NCBI GenBank assembly: GCA_014529385.2
Contig: CM043953.1
Location: 115,356,049 to 115,420,048 of the forward strand
DNA: 64,000 nucleotides
Source: Adiantum capillus-veneris
Lineage: Eukaryota; Streptophyta; Polypodiopsida; Polypodiales; Pteridaceae
Reading direction: 5' to 3'
Program-made: the position numbers and the translations under genes
Shown: in pieces, positions 43,264 to 55,876 of the stretch
Position numbering within the stretch: the first letter of the stretch is position 1
How the letters are laid out: each line of letters starts with the position of its first letter
The notes under the pieces: generated by a model
Databases searched by the model: none
Told to the model about the DNA's origin: nothing
Seen by the model: the letters and a program-made list of their open reading frames with translations, nothing else

Positions 43264-43731
43264 TGGTATCAGAGCTTGGTTGTCTCTGAGAGAGTTGAGG
43301 CAAGCACAGGAAGCGGTACAAGGGCAAGAGGCAACCATCTTCTTCCCCACGTGTTAGTACTACACCCCCTCACGAATTCTCAGGTTAGAATTCATACAGA
43401 CTCTGATTGAGGAGCTTTGTATCCAGATTCTCAGTGTTGGACAGGTGCGCAGACCTTTTGCATTTAGAAACGCATTTTGGGCGCGTTCGGGTCCCCGCTC
43501 TTAAGATAGAGTGCGTTCGAGTGCAGGTTCGCACTGTGTAGCAATTCTGCAGATTCACAGTTTTGGTGTTGCAAGAATTGCAGATTGTGTAGTAAATAGT
43601 ACGGTTACTGTACAAGGTTTAAAATAGGTGTTTGGGTGTATGTACGCACATTGTGGACAAGTCTAAAAATAGATTGTGTGTGTATTTGGTATCGCTGCAA
43701 GTTTTGTGCAGATTTATGAAATTTTGCAAAA

Positions 43732-46700
43732 ATGTCAAACCATGAAAGCAAGATGTGGATTGTGAGTGAGAAGCTGACAGAGGATTACTTCCATGCTTGG
43801 AAGTTTAGAATCACAAACTACTTGAAGGGCAAAGGGTACTGGGATTATGTCGAAGGTGCAAATGAAGCACTGCATGTTATTCCAGATACAGGAGCTTTCG
43901 CAGAATAGGTAAAATCATTGAAGGACTGGCATCAAGGATTTGCCAAAGTGATGTATTGGTTGTTTGTTTGTGTATCAGATAGCTTTGTTGGTCATATACA
44001 GGATGCAAATTCTCCCAAGGATGTGTGGGATAATCTGATAGCATTCAATGCTACCAACACAAGAGCAAGAAAGATACAACTAAAAAATGAGTTGAACACA
44101 ATAAAGAAAGGAGACCAATCAGTGAATGACTACACATTGAAGATCGAAGCTTTGTGTGAGTCCCTTTCTTCTATTGGTGTTGCAGTGGATGATGATGACA
44201 AGGTGGAGGCATGTCTTCGTGGTCTTGGTAATGCATACAAACAGCAAGACCAGTATTCGTTACTCGTGAAAATATCCCACATTTTTTAGAGCTGTCATCA
44301 TTGCTAGTTGTTGAGGAAAAGAGCCTCATTGATGATGGAGTTATTCAAACAGGAAGAAATAGCTTCAAATAGGCCCTTTACGCAGGTTCACAAAGAGGTA
44401 GAGGGCGTAATGCACAAAGGGGTGGCCGTGGCAATCAAGGTCAAGGTCAATAGAAAAACCAACAAAATCAATATGGTCAGCAAAGGCCTATGCGTGGTAG
44501 AGGACAGTTCAGAGGAAGGGGGAGTCCTCATGGAGGTCGTGGTTTTCAAAGAAACAATGCAAAAAATGATAACAGGTTGACATGCTGTAAATGTGGACGA
44601 ACATGTCACTTTGAGCATGACTCTAATTGGAACAGGGGAAACAATCGTGGACAGCAAAACAATTATGCGTCCACAAGCAAGAATACTAATGATACAGAGA
44701 GATTGTTCTTCATGCAACACATGTCAAACATTGTGTCAAAAAGTGTGTCAACCATGCAGGATGATAATGTATGGTATGTGGATTCAGGTGCATCGAACCA
44801 TATGACAGGTCGTGGAGAATGGTTCAAGAATATGCATACTTTACAAAATGCAGGTTATGTGCAAACAGGTGACGATACAACACACCCTATTGCGCATACA
44901 CGTGATCTGCCATTGTCTACAAGAAATGGCAAAGAAAAGTATCTTGCTGATGTACTCCATGTGCCAAATATCAGAAAGAATTTGGTATCTGTTGGATAAA
45001 TGGTTGAGCAGGGATTGCAGGCCAGATTTAATGGTGATGGCTTGTATGTTGAGGAGTACAAGAAGAATGGAAAGCTTGTTGCACAAGGAAAGAAAGTGGG
45101 AAGGATGTTTACACTCAATGTGAACATGCCTGAAATGAATGCTGCCATGTTTGCACAAGGATCAGGTGTTGTTGCAGATGTTGAAATCAGGCATAAACGG
45201 ATTGGTCATGCAAATGTGCAAAGGCTGAAATTAATGTAGAGTAAAGAACTTGTAATAGGTTTGCCACAATTTAGAGTTTCTGAAATGCAGCAAGTATGTG
45301 CAGCCTATCAGCTTGGAAAGCAAGCTAAAGGGTCTTTTTCACAAGAAAGAAATGTGAGCAAAAATGTATTAGAAGTGATACATTCTGATGTATGGGGTCT
45401 TGCAAAGAACACTTCTATGGGAGGTTGCAGGTTTTATGTCACATTCATTGATGACTGCTCACGCAAAGTATGGATTTACTTCATGAAGGAGAAGAGTGAA
45501 GTGTTCACTCATTTTTAAAATTTTAAAGCTATGGTTGAAAAGTAAACAGGAAATTTTGTGCAGTGTCTGAGATCGGATGGAGGGGGAGAATACTTCTCCA
45601 ACAAATTCAGTAATTTTTTGAAAAAGCACGGTGTTCAGAGGCAGTTTTCTTGCAGGTATACACCGTAGAAAAATGGTGTTGCAGAGTGCAAGAACAGGCA
45701 CATTGCAGAGGTTGCACGTTCATTGATGAGTGAGAAGAATACGACCCCATGTTATTGGGCTGAGGCTACCTCTACTGCTGTTTATACTATGAAAAGGACA
45801 CCTACTGCAGTAGTACATGACATGACTCCTGAGGAGAAGTTTACAATGAAGAAACCAGATGTTTCACACTTCAAAGTGTTTGGATGTATTGCTTATGTGC
45901 CTGTGCCAGATGAGTTAAGGACGAAGCTTGACCTGAAAGGTGAAAAATGTGTTTTCATTGGCTATTCAGTTGAGCAAAAAGGTTACAAATGCTACAATCT
46001 TGTCACGCGTCAAGTGAGGATGAGTAGAGATGTAGTATTTGATGAGATGGCAACTTGGTATGCTGATGTGAAGGATGATATAGGGGCTGATGTAAAGAAG
46101 AGTGTGGCTGAAAATTCAGATGTTCAGTCACAAGTGTTGAGTGGACCGCAAGGGTCACCGGCAAGCAGCCATGTTGCAAACCCATGGAGTGGAATATTGC
46201 GTAAAGAAGAAAGTATTGCAAGCTCAATTAATGCATCAAGGAAAGGCAAAGAAAAGGTTGATGAAGGCATGAGAATGCCTAATGTGACTGCAAGGCATGA
46301 TGATGGAGATGGGCACTCAAGTGGGTTCGAACATAGTCTTGATGAGGAGCTGGGTATACCTTCTGTTAGAACACCAGGTGTCAGAAGGTTACATGCTAAA
46401 AATAGGGCTCCTTGCAGCAATGCAGAGCCACGTAGGTTGAGAAGAAACAGTTATCCAGTTGGCAGATTAACGTATGATGGTTATTGGCAAAACATTTTGC
46501 ATTTATGGAAAAAGTTGTGCAGGATGTAGAGCCTACATGTTTTGAAGAGGCGGCTGGAAATGTTAAGTGGCAAGAGGCTATGGATGAGGAAATGGATGCA
46601 TTGTATGGCAATGAAACATGGGAATTGGTGCCATTTCTTAAAGGCAAGAAGCCTATTGGATGTCGATGGGTATACAAAGTAAAACATAACTGTGATGGGA

Positions 46701-47720
46701 GTGTAAGCAGGTACAAGGCTAGACTTGTAGCCAAAGGGTATGCATATACATATGGAATTGATTATGAGGAGACATTTGCTGCTGTGGCCAAAATGGCAAC
46801 CGTTAGAGCCGTTATTGAAGTGGCTGCAGCAAAGGGTTGGATTTTGCATCAAATGGATGTCAAGAATGCCTTCTTGCATGGTGATTTGCAAGAAGAAGTG
46901 TATATGGAGCAGCCACCAGGTTTTCAAGATACAGGTCACCCAGATTATGTATGTAAGCTTCAAAAAGCTTTGTATGGGCTGAAGCAATCCCCCCCGTGCA
47001 TGGCATGATAAGATAGCACAGTATCTTATCACCATTGGTTTTCATATGGCAGATGTAAATCATTCGTTGTATGTGCAGAAAACAGAGGCCGGAATTGTGA
47101 TCATTACCATCTATGTAGATGATTTGATCATAGGGGGTGATGCTTTGAAGGATGTAGAGCATGTCAAAGCTCTTTTGCACAAAGTGTTTGACATGAAGGA
47201 TTTGGGTGAGCTGCCCTATTTTTTGGGGATTGAAATGATACGCAATGAAGGCGGTATATGGTTTTCGCAGAAGAAGTATGGGTTGGATATGCTTATGAAG
47301 TATGGCATGGCTGATTGTAAGACTATTTCCACACCCTTGGATCAAAATTGAGGATTGATGAAGGAAAAGTGTTGGATGATGCTATGATGTATCACAGGAT
47401 TGTGGGCAGCCTTATATACATGACGATCTCACGGCCAGATTTGAGTTATGCAGTTGGAGTGGTGAGTCAATTTATGCAGCTTCCAAGGAAGCCACATTTG
47501 GATGCCGTGAGATGTATATTGAGGTATGTGAGAGCTACATTGGATTACACTCTCTTCTATAACCCAGGTACAGGTACATGGCTACACAGATTCTGATTGG
47601 GCTGGTAGTTCTTCCGATCGCCGATCTACCAGTGGTTATATGTTTTCTTTTGGGATTGCTACTGTCACATGGAGCAGCAAGAAGCAGCCCACTGTAGCAT
47701 TGTCAAGTACAAAGGTAGAG
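43732..47720 (+). pseudogene. Plus-strand Ty1/copia gag-pol, 3' end lost
   Basis: gag starts MSNHESKMWIVSEKLTEDYF and has UBN2-type motifs (NSPKDVWDNLIAFNATNTRA). An altered zinc knuckle (CCKCGRTCHFEHDS) follows, then protease with intact VWYVDSGASNHMTG (about 44770). Integrase follows: HSDVWGLAKNTS, VTFIDDCSRKVW, RSDGGGEYF, and YTP-stop-KNGVAECKN at 45667-45669. RT ([26 protein letters not shown]) keeps YVDD (about 47117). Part of RNase H (DWAGSSSDRRSTSGYMF) is present. Frameshifts include the C7 run at about 46991 and a 7-bp loss at about 47347 relative to the fragment at 51510. The sequence stops inside RNase H at ..SSTKVE, where another element is inserted at 47721. Confidence 0.85.
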
Positions 47721-48002
47721 TGAAGGGGATCGAGGAGCACCACAGACGGAGAGTGAGAGAGAGAAGGAGACACACACACGATGTGGGTGGGGAGACTGTG
47801 AAGTGGCAGCTCCCCCTATACAGTATACTCACTATAAGTATAGGGTAACAGTGGGTGGTAGGGTAATAGTGGGCGGGCGCCCATGACCTGGGCGATCGGT
47901 CAAGGTACATAGGCCTGAACCCCAACAACCTCCCACTTAAAGGCCAATGTGCCTTTCAGCAAGATCTACTAGTGTACAAGTAATAGAAGGTGAGATATTC
48001 TC

Positions 48003-49664
48003 TCAACCTATGCCCACTGACTCTCGATGAGCTAGTGCATCCGGCTCTACTGATAGACAAACATCCCGCTGCGGAAGCCACACAGAGCTAGCTCCAAGCT
48101 CTGCAAAGAGTCTACAAGAGCTCATGCACTCCTGCAAGTATCGGTCCAATACCTGCAAACCTCCCCTACGCTCTATGCCGAGATCAGTCATCGAACAACT
48201 AATCAACCTTGCTGCAAATGCTCCCACTGCAGCTGCTATGTCGGGCCTCGAGATCAGCATCTCGTACATGAGGACACCGAACGTTGATGCAACCCTGGCA
48301 ACCTCTGCCACCTCCAACTCAGAACTCAACTCATGGCAATCCTGTCCCCTATCATAGAGACCATGGCACTCTGACTTCGAGCTCTGGAGTGACTCCTCGT
48401 GCCCACCACATATCACATGTGTACCAAGAGTATCCATTTGTCCTGAATCTGCATCAAGCTCTGGCATAAGCATATCAAGAAATGACTCCACAATAGCCAA
48501 CATCTCAGCATCCATGTGAGTCATCTCTGTCATCACCTCTGATGACTCATCCTACTGTGACTCACTAGAGCTGTCCCGCTCTACCTGTGCATCCGTAGAC
48601 GCAACCTGCACAACAAGGTCACTGCTCTGCACTCCATGCAAAGCATCCTGCAACCCACAAGCAAAAGAGACTCGCCTGCTCTCTCGCTCTCTACCTGGCT
48701 ACATGATCACAGAGACAATACCGTCTCTCCTGTGATCCACATGCAATGGGTAACCTGTACCACTCCTGGCACCTCTCGCAATCACTAGTGAACCCAAATG
48801 CATCACAAAATCTCACTCTCGAAGCGAAATCTGACATCCACAATCTCTAAGCTGACCAATCGAGATCAAACTCACTGTCAAATCTGGTACATAGCACACA
48901 TGTCGTAACAAGTAAGATGCACCACTCGGTAATGACAGTCTCACATCTCCTGCACCTGCTATCGCATGCACCAATCCATAGATCAAACGTACACTGCCAA
49001 GCATCCCGCTAGAATAGCTACAAAACCATTCACGATGCGGCGTGACATGAAACATAGCATCTGTGTCTAGCAACCACTACGAAGGGAGTGCACTATCAAC
49101 ATGTATAGCATCTCTTGCATAGCTCAAGGTAAAAGTGACATCCCCGTCACTAGTATAATCCGACACTACATCTGCCTCAACTGTCAAAGCAACCGAGTCC
49201 ATGGAATCACTACATACATCTTTGAGACTGCCATGTCTCCTACGATGTCGCATACGACAAAAACAGCGCCGTCTAACGTGTCTAGAATGACCACAATACC
49301 AACATGTCACTTGTCGGCGTGCTCGTGAATGTACATGTCTCACACAAGTCCGTGATGACTCAGATCTATCATACATATCATGTAATTTGCGCCAAAGTGC
49401 TCTCGAAGTAGTCTCATACATAACAAGAGCATATACAGATTCCGCAAGGTGCAAAGAGAGTGTAGATAGTGCCATCTCCTCTAGCTTCTGCCACTGATCC
49501 TCAGACATGTTTGAAGGTCTACCTACATCACCACTCAATGGTCGATGCAACCCTTGCTATGTCAATGCATCAAGCATACACTCTCTCCATGCTGCAAAGT
49601 CTGACCCATCAAACATGCACATTTCGGAGAGATCATAATCTGAGCAATCACCTGTCTCTGCCAT
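48003..49664 (-). pseudogene. Internally deleted copia gag-pro-RT remnant
   Basis: It starts MAETGDCSDYDLSEMCMFDG at 49664. gag continues (MSEDQWQKLEEMALSTLSLH) after a stop at about 49557, with an Arg-rich knuckle CWYCGHSRHVRRRC. Protease-like LLDTDAMFHVTPHREWF has lost DSG (DTD). Pre-integrase sequence (YLLRHVCYVPDLTVSLISIG) ends at about 48813. The frame at 48536-48003 then has YEMLISRPDIAAAVGAFAA, which belongs near the end of RT. Integrase and most of RT are absent. The remainder has little similarity to anything I know. Confidence 0.7.
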
Positions 49665-51294
49665 GAGCACAATGTAGCAAACTAGAAAGAAAAACCACCT
49701 CACCAACAACACCTGGAAACTGTCTACAAATATGGCCAGAAACACAATGTAAAACCTGTGAGACACACTCCAAAATAGAGCTCCCGCAATGTCAATACAA
49801 GCCTCGCCTGCTCTAGTATCACACTGCAATCTGTGAGCTAATCACCAAGCCCACACTATGTGGTATCGATGCATACACATGCACATATCTCCCACCTGCA
49901 GAGAACACCACACGCAAATGCTGAGTGCAACCCGCAATCTCTACCTAGATCGCATAAATGATACGCATAAAACTCTTGGGAAAATTTCGCCAGAGTTTCG
50001 ACGCACAATGGCTATCATCACAAAATAACCATTTTCCTACAAGCTCAATACAATGAGCAATCAATGCACATCAAACTACACTCAACATACATGCATAAGC
50101 TTTGGAAAACTATGGCAAACAATGCTCGAGATCACAAGACTCTCCCACCCGAGAGCAAACCACTATCTCAAGCAAAGAAAGATACACAACTCCTCACTCT
50201 TGCGAGAGTGGATACAAAAACACAAAACTGTGTCCAAACTGACAAAACCTGTCAAAGTGAGAGTAAACACTCGATCACAAAGTATGACAAGAATCTGGGA
50301 AAAATTCGGCAGAATTTCTCCTGAAAACTGAGCAAAAACTCAAGTACAATCTCTACCAGAAACCATAACACTATTCAATGCCAATGAGTAGAAATGCCAA
50401 AATGGCTCCACATTTTCACATACAATGGCAATCCGCACTCAACGTATATCAACGGAGTGACCGCGCATAAGCAAGCGCCAAAAGATTTGCAATCCGGAAA
50501 CTTGATCAATGCAAAGACAATGCTCTCAAGAGAGCTCACTTGCACTTGAAAGTGCTCGCCAAAATGCATGTATAATGGGCATCAACCATGCGCCATAACC
50601 ATATGCAAACCATCCGCAAAGACCATGAATCCAAGCACAAAATCACTGCCAAAGTATCCTGTGAAAACCAGTGAAAGAAGCTCCACCTGTGTGCTCCAAA
50701 AAATTGCGTCTCTCAAGAGACCGCCTCGGTGGTGTGTAAACGCTTCCGTACTTCGTTGCCCAAGTCTACCAAAAAACCCTCAAACCACAAGCTTAACACA
50801 AGCTGCAATTGCATCTTCGGCTCAAAATTTATGCACTCAACTTCAAGCATCTCCCGTGCTTCCAAAAGTGCATCAAACTCTCACACAATGTGACAACAGA
50901 AAATCTGGAATTTCTGTATACAGTCAGTCTGAGCTGAATATCAGCAAAACGGTGAGGAATTTGCTAAAAGTGTCTTCTGCAAAAATGTAGACCACGTCAA
51001 AACGAATGGGCTGCTCAAATAGAATTCTCAGATCTGCATTCTACAAGGAGAAAAACGAATCTGAAAACAGTACTGCTGCACACACAGTTTTAGGGCAGCA
51101 CCTTCACTTACACGCAATCTTCCACACTCCTTTCTAAGCTTCCTCAAGAGCATACATCACTCTCAATTGAGCTCACAAGCTCCCATTGCATTCTCACAGC
51201 AAGTCTTCTGCTTTCTTAATCTCTCTACCGTCGAGAGAGAACGAGCTATCGCCTCGAAGCTCTCAAAGACGTCGTGCTCTCCGCGGTCACCATA
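49665..51294 (-). other. Long 5' leader of the non-autonomous copia
   Basis: About 1.6 kb between PBS and gag, with short ORFs only on the plus strand. The length is unusual and similar to the leader of the minus-strand copia at 39.8-41.2 kb. No gene seen. Confidence 0.5.
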
Positions 51295-51504
51295 GCTCTG
51301 ATACCAATTGAAGGGGATCGGGGAGCACCATAGACGGAGAGTGAGAGAGAGAAGAAGACACACACACGATGTGGGTGGGGAGACTGTGAAGTGGCAGCTC
51401 CCCCTATACAATATACTTACTATAAGTATAGGGTAACAGTGGGCGGGCGCCCATGACCTGGGCGACCGGTCAAGGCACATAGGCCTTAACCCCAACACAG
51501 AGTA

Positions 51505-51849
51505 CAAGGGTGAGTTGCCCTATTTTTTGGGGATTGAAATGATACGCAATGAAGGCGGTATATGGCTATCGCAGAAGAAGTATGGGTTGGATATGCTTAT
51601 GAAGTATGGCATGGCTAATTGTAAGCCTATTTCCACACCCTTGGATCAAAATTTGAAGTTGAGGATTGATGAAGGAAAAGTGTTGGATGATGCTACAATG
51701 TATAGCAAGATAGTGGGCAGCCTTGTATACATGATGATCTCATGGCCAGATTTGAGTTATGCAGTTGGATTGGTTAGTCAGTTTATGCAGCTTCCAAGGA
51801 AGCCACATTTGGATGCCGTGAGACGTATACTGAGGTATGTGAGAGCTAC
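51505..51849 (+). pseudogene. Second copy of copia RT end, chimeric start
   Basis: From GGGTGAG (51509) the sequence matches 47205-47545 of the plus-strand copia closely: PYFLGIEMIRNEGGIWLSQK, MLMKYGMANCKPISTPLDQN, and SYAVGLVSQFMQLPRKPHLD. Just before it, AGAGTACAAGGGT continues the RNase H motif (SSTKVE-YKG) cut at 47720. The junction thus fuses RNase H back to earlier RT sequence. The fragment ends where Ty3 begins at 51850. Confidence 0.8.
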
Positions 51850-52229
51850 TGTTACCTTTAGGAATTTTGGATGTTTAACTTAGTGGAAGTTGGAAAGTTA
51901 AGCTTTGTACTTTTTGGGATTTTAAGTGGTTTTTGGGGAAAGGGCGCTGCCTATTAGTCTTCTCGAATGATGTAACTGTTAGCATTGTCTGTTTTTCGAT
52001 ATATGATGATGGAAGCTATGGCGGAATTGTTCTGTTTCATGTGTTCTATTCCATTTCCATTCCAGTTTTAGTGTTTCTGTTAGTCTGAATATCTGTGCCT
52101 TATACACTTGACGATCACGGTGTAGATGTGATGTAGCATGGACGAATTCAATTTTTCTCCTGTAGGAGTGGGTGCTGAAACGGTGGAAAGCAGAGTTGAA
52201 TGACGGGAAGATGTTCAGATTAATGTAAC
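51850..52229 (+). other. Putative Ty3 5' LTR or leader
   Basis: It starts with TG at a clean break in the copia fragment, as an LTR should. I found neither a CA end nor TGGTATCAGAGC, so the LTR boundary is open. No gene. Confidence 0.4.
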
Positions 52230-54230
52230 TTGGTATGGGTGTTAGGCTGCACTCTGGAGGAAGAAGTAGGGAACATATTCCCATATTGGACAAGATCAAT
52301 TGCTAGGCGGTTTCGGGAGGTTCATGGGCGAGATGGTCAGAGTTCGGAATTGCAGCACAATGTGGATTATAGGGGGATGCACCGAGTGATTGATGAAGAG
52401 GATTTGGATGACACTGTGGAAGATTTGGATGGTGCAACGGATTATTTGAGTGATAGGAGGGAAGAAGAAGAGGTAGAAGAATCGGATATTTTTCCACGAC
52501 TGGTGGCAGTTGCAGTTATTCAGCATGCAATAGTGACAAGAAGGAGATTGGTATTTGATCCGTTGGGAAGTGCCCGTGTAGGAAGTCAAGTACAAGTAGG
52601 TGGACCTACAAATATGGCGGCGGCTAGGCAGGATATGCGCGTCAAATTCCGGACCTTTTCGGGAAAGTCCAAAGAAGACCCCGATTGCCATGTATCTCAA
52701 TTTGAGACAAGATGGCAGACCAGAGGATTTTCCGGAGTGTATGATGCCCAGGCTAAGATGCGCCAGTTTGAGGCTACATTGGATGGGAAGGCTATGCAAT
52801 GGTTTAGCAATTTTCCAGCAGGTCATTTTGTTGATTATGATGATCTAACAACAGCGTTTTTGAATAGATTTAGAAAGGAAAAGACTCCACATGATGTGTT
52901 AACAAAGCTTAGGAAGGTGAAACAACGGAAGTTGTTTGTTGAGGTTTATGCACAGAAGTTTAACCAATATGTGAGAAGGCTCATTATTCAAGAAAGGCCA
53001 ACTGATGAAATCCTTGCTGGGTATTTTTTGAAAGGATTAAGGAAGGAGTTGAAGAATGCGGTTCCTGGAGTTGATATTGCAGGTGGATTACAAGCATTAG
53101 TGGACACAGCCCAAAGGGCAAAGAAAAGGTTTGGGGTTTCTCATGGGAAAGCCTCTAAGAAGTCATCCAAAGATAAGAGAAAAAAGCAGGTCGAAGAGGA
53201 AGGAACGGCCAGATGATTCGGATTCGGACACAGATACGAATTCGAAAACTGATACGGATTTTGGTTTGGGAACAGATTCAGAAAGTGAGGAGGACTCCAA
53301 TGATGATTCGGATTCAGAAGAGGATGAGGATAACAGGAAGAAAGCTAAGAAGAAATCAAAGAAGAAATCCAAGGAGAAGGGGAAAGATGATAAAGTGGAA
53401 AAGTTGGTGGAGAAACAATTGAAGAAGTTGGGAGTGCAGAAGGTTGTGGAATCAAAATCCCCTCATTCTGAGATTTGTGTTAAGGATGGACATTGGACAA
53501 AGGATTGTTGGTATAATCCAAATTTTCGGGGTGGGGTGTGGTGCCAGAAAGGATTCAGCAAAAGATTCAGCAGCAAGGGCCTCAAACTCATGGGGTATTT
53601 CCAGAGACATCAGGAAGGCCGAGGAATAATCAAGGCTGGCAAAGACAACAACAACATTTAGGATGTCGTCCACCATTTCATCAAGGGGGACCATCTTTCT
53701 GAGGAAATTTTAATCCTGGAGGAGGACTGCGATTTGGGGGATGGCAAAATTCCAGACCTCCATGGCGGGGAAATTGGGATCAGCAGCAACAACCACAAGG
53801 ATGGAATCATCCAAACTGGAATCAATCCAATTGGAATCAGTCAAATTGGAACCAGCCAAACTGGAATCAACAGGAGCCAAGAGGGTAAGTACCTCAGTTA
53901 CCAGCACCACCAGCACAACCAGCAGCTGACAATAAAATACCAGGGAGTAGTTTGATTGTAGTAGAATCATTTCTGGATCATGGGGTAAATGAAGTGGGTA
54001 TGGATTATCATTCGGAATGTGACTATTCTCAATCCTTGAAAGAAGAAGTCGATGTGTTAGCAACAACAAGGTCGAAAGCAAAATTGAAACCTCCACAGGA
54101 TTGGGAGGAGTAGAAGGAAATACGGGATGAGGTAGCTGAAGATTTGATGGAAAAAGAGGAGCGTCTAATCCAATCCAAAAGGAAGGTGAAAGGGGAGAAT
54201 AAGGAGGAGTAGGACAAGGAAAGGACGGAT
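52230..54230 (+). pseudogene. Ty3 gag with acidic and WNQ-repeat tail
   Basis: The apparent start is an alternative frame entry; recognisable gag runs from about 52600 (MRVKFRTFSGKSKEDPDCHV, then AMQWFSNFPAGHFVDYDDLT and FLKGLRKELKNAVPG), the Retrotrans_gag pattern. At about 53200 the frame shifts into a Lys-, Asp- and Ser-rich stretch and a zinc-knuckle-like CVKDGHWTKDC (about 53475). A run of NWNQ/SNWNQ repeats (about 53800-53885) precedes stops. Lys/Glu-rich linker follows to 54230. Confidence 0.65.
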
Positions 54231-54233
54231 GCC

Positions 54234-54965
54234 TTGTTTGAAGAATTAACAAATTCTCTTATGCATTTTACTTTGGATCAGTTGTTGTCATTAGTTTCGA
54301 TTTTCAGGGATAAGTTATATATAATTATGAGGAAGTCGAACACTGTTCCAAATATGACTGAGGTGCAACAGACAGCTCACAGCTGTCAGATTAGCCCGGA
54401 GGATGTGGACTTCTCTGTACCAACATTGACATTGGAATTTAATAATAGTAAATTTTCCGAAGTTTTTTTGGATGGTGAATCAGGTGTCAATATACTTTCG
54501 GAATCGGAATTTTTAAGGATGAAAAATGTCAGGTTGGAACCAGCTCCATTTCAAGTGCGCATGGCTAATCAAAGCAGAGTCCAGCCACTGGGAATGCTAA
54601 GAGGACAAAGTATCACCATTCATGGATTGCAGTTTATTGTAAATTTTGTGGTTCTCAGGATGCGGTCTTTTGGGAATTCTTATTCCATGTTGCTGGGAAG
54701 GCCTTGGTTTCGCACAACAAAATTGAAACATGATTGGGGAAAAAATGAAGTGACGGTTAAGAAAGGGCGAAAAGAAGTTACACTACCTATGGGTCCAAAG
54801 AAGGAATTGGTCGGATCGACGAAGCCAATGTTGGCACAATCCATTAATATGTCTGAAGGTCTGGAAGATGATGAAGAGGCACATTTCCTAGCAGCAAATA
54901 CAACCATTGTTCCGGTATTTGAGGTTGATGTGGAATGGATTATTGATGGTTATGTAGCCGAATAG
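54234..54965 (+). pseudogene. Ty3 aspartic protease region
   Basis: LEFNNSKFSEVFLDGESGVN contains the catalytic Asp of retropepsins; the usual DGGS is DGES here. It continues with VQPLGMLRGQSITIHGLQF and SYSMLLGRPWFRTTKLKHDW, typical of plant Tat/Athila-type protease domains. The frame ends at TAG 54963-54965. Part of a single polyprotein that decayed by stops; an acidic linker follows at 54987-55178. Confidence 0.75.
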
Positions 54966-55180
54966 GACAGAGTTGGAATTGGTCAGTTGGAAAGAGAGGC
55001 AGATGGTGTGGAACAGGAGGATACTGAATTGGGGAGGACAAACAAAAAATCCTCAGATGGAATTGTATTGGAGGATTCGGAATTGGAGCCAAAGGAGGCA
55101 ATCCAGAGAGCAGAAGATTTGTATGATAAGATGATGGAGAAAGTTTCTCGGGTTAAGGAGGATGATTACAGGATCTAAAT

Positions 55181-55876
55181 TTGGGAACAGAGGATAATCC
55201 AATGATGATCAAAGTTAGTGTTAATTTGGAGGATGGTTTTAAGAAGGATTTGAAGGAATTACTGTTGGAGTATATTGATGTTTTTGCATGGGATTATTCA
55301 GATTTGAAAGGTATGGATCCTCAAGTTTTTAAGCATCAGATTCATTTGAAGATGGATGCTGTTCCAGTGGTTCAACAAAGATACCGGATGAATCCAAATT
55401 ATGCCAAGCAGGTGAAGGTGGAATTGGATAAATTGCTGAATGCGCGGTTTATTATGCCGGTGGATCAGGCGGAATGGTTGTCACCAATTGTGGTGGTACC
55501 TAAGAAGTCTGGGAAATTAAAGTTTTGTGTGGATTATAGGAAACTAAATGCAGCAACAATTTCAGATCCATTTCCATTACCTTTTATTGATTCAGTCTTG
55601 GATGATGTTGCGGGTCATGAGATGTACAGTTTCCTTGATGGATTTTCAGGGTATAATCAAATTCCAATGGTTGAGGAGGATATTAAAAAAACTGCTTTTA
55701 TAATTGAATGGGGAGCTTTTGCATACATAGTGATGAGCTTTGGCTTGAAGAATGGACCACCCTCATTTTTAAAGGCAGCATTTAAAACTTTTGAGCCATA
55801 CTTGACAGATTTCATGAGGATTTTTATGGATGATTTTTCTGTTTTTGGAGCAAAAGTCCGACATTTGGAAATTTGA
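55181..55876 (+). pseudogene. Ty3 reverse transcriptase
   Basis: YIDVFAWDYSDLKGMDP, then VVPKKSGKLKFCVDYRKLNA, YSFLDGFSGYNQIPM (first catalytic Asp), VMSFGLKNGPPSFLKAAFKT and IFMDDFSVFG (DD pair). Catalytic residues are all present. FMDDFSVFG and DGFSGYNQI are typical of the Tat branch. The frame stops at TGA 55874-55876 and continues shifted. Confidence 0.85.

Larger units (their letters stand above)
40244..43426. repeat. 1.55-kb direct tandem duplication
   Basis: Copy 1 (40244-41797) and copy 2 (41874-43426) start at GTGGGCTATGCAATCTCAAA and end at TTTC/GTATCCAG. Between them the first 68 bp or so is present once more (41798-41873, with CTATTCTT at its end). Each copy contains part of the copia leader, one LTR, its PBS and about 150 bp of leader. 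They differ by scattered substitutions and small indels. Confidence 0.9.
47721..51497 (-). mobile_element. 3.8-kb non-autonomous copia derivative
   Basis: LTRs of 207 bp (47721-47927) and 189 bp (51309-51497) read TGTTGGGG..CCCTTCA on the minus strand. PBS at 51295-51306 and polypurine tract AAGTGGGAGGT just right of 47927 complete it. The left LTR has 18 extra bp (a partial repeat of GTGGG..TAATA). Flanks are TAGAG (47716-47720) and CAGAG (51498-51502), a 5-bp TSD with one mismatch. Inside are only gag, protease and a sliver of RT/RNase H, so it must depend on another element. Confidence 0.85.
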
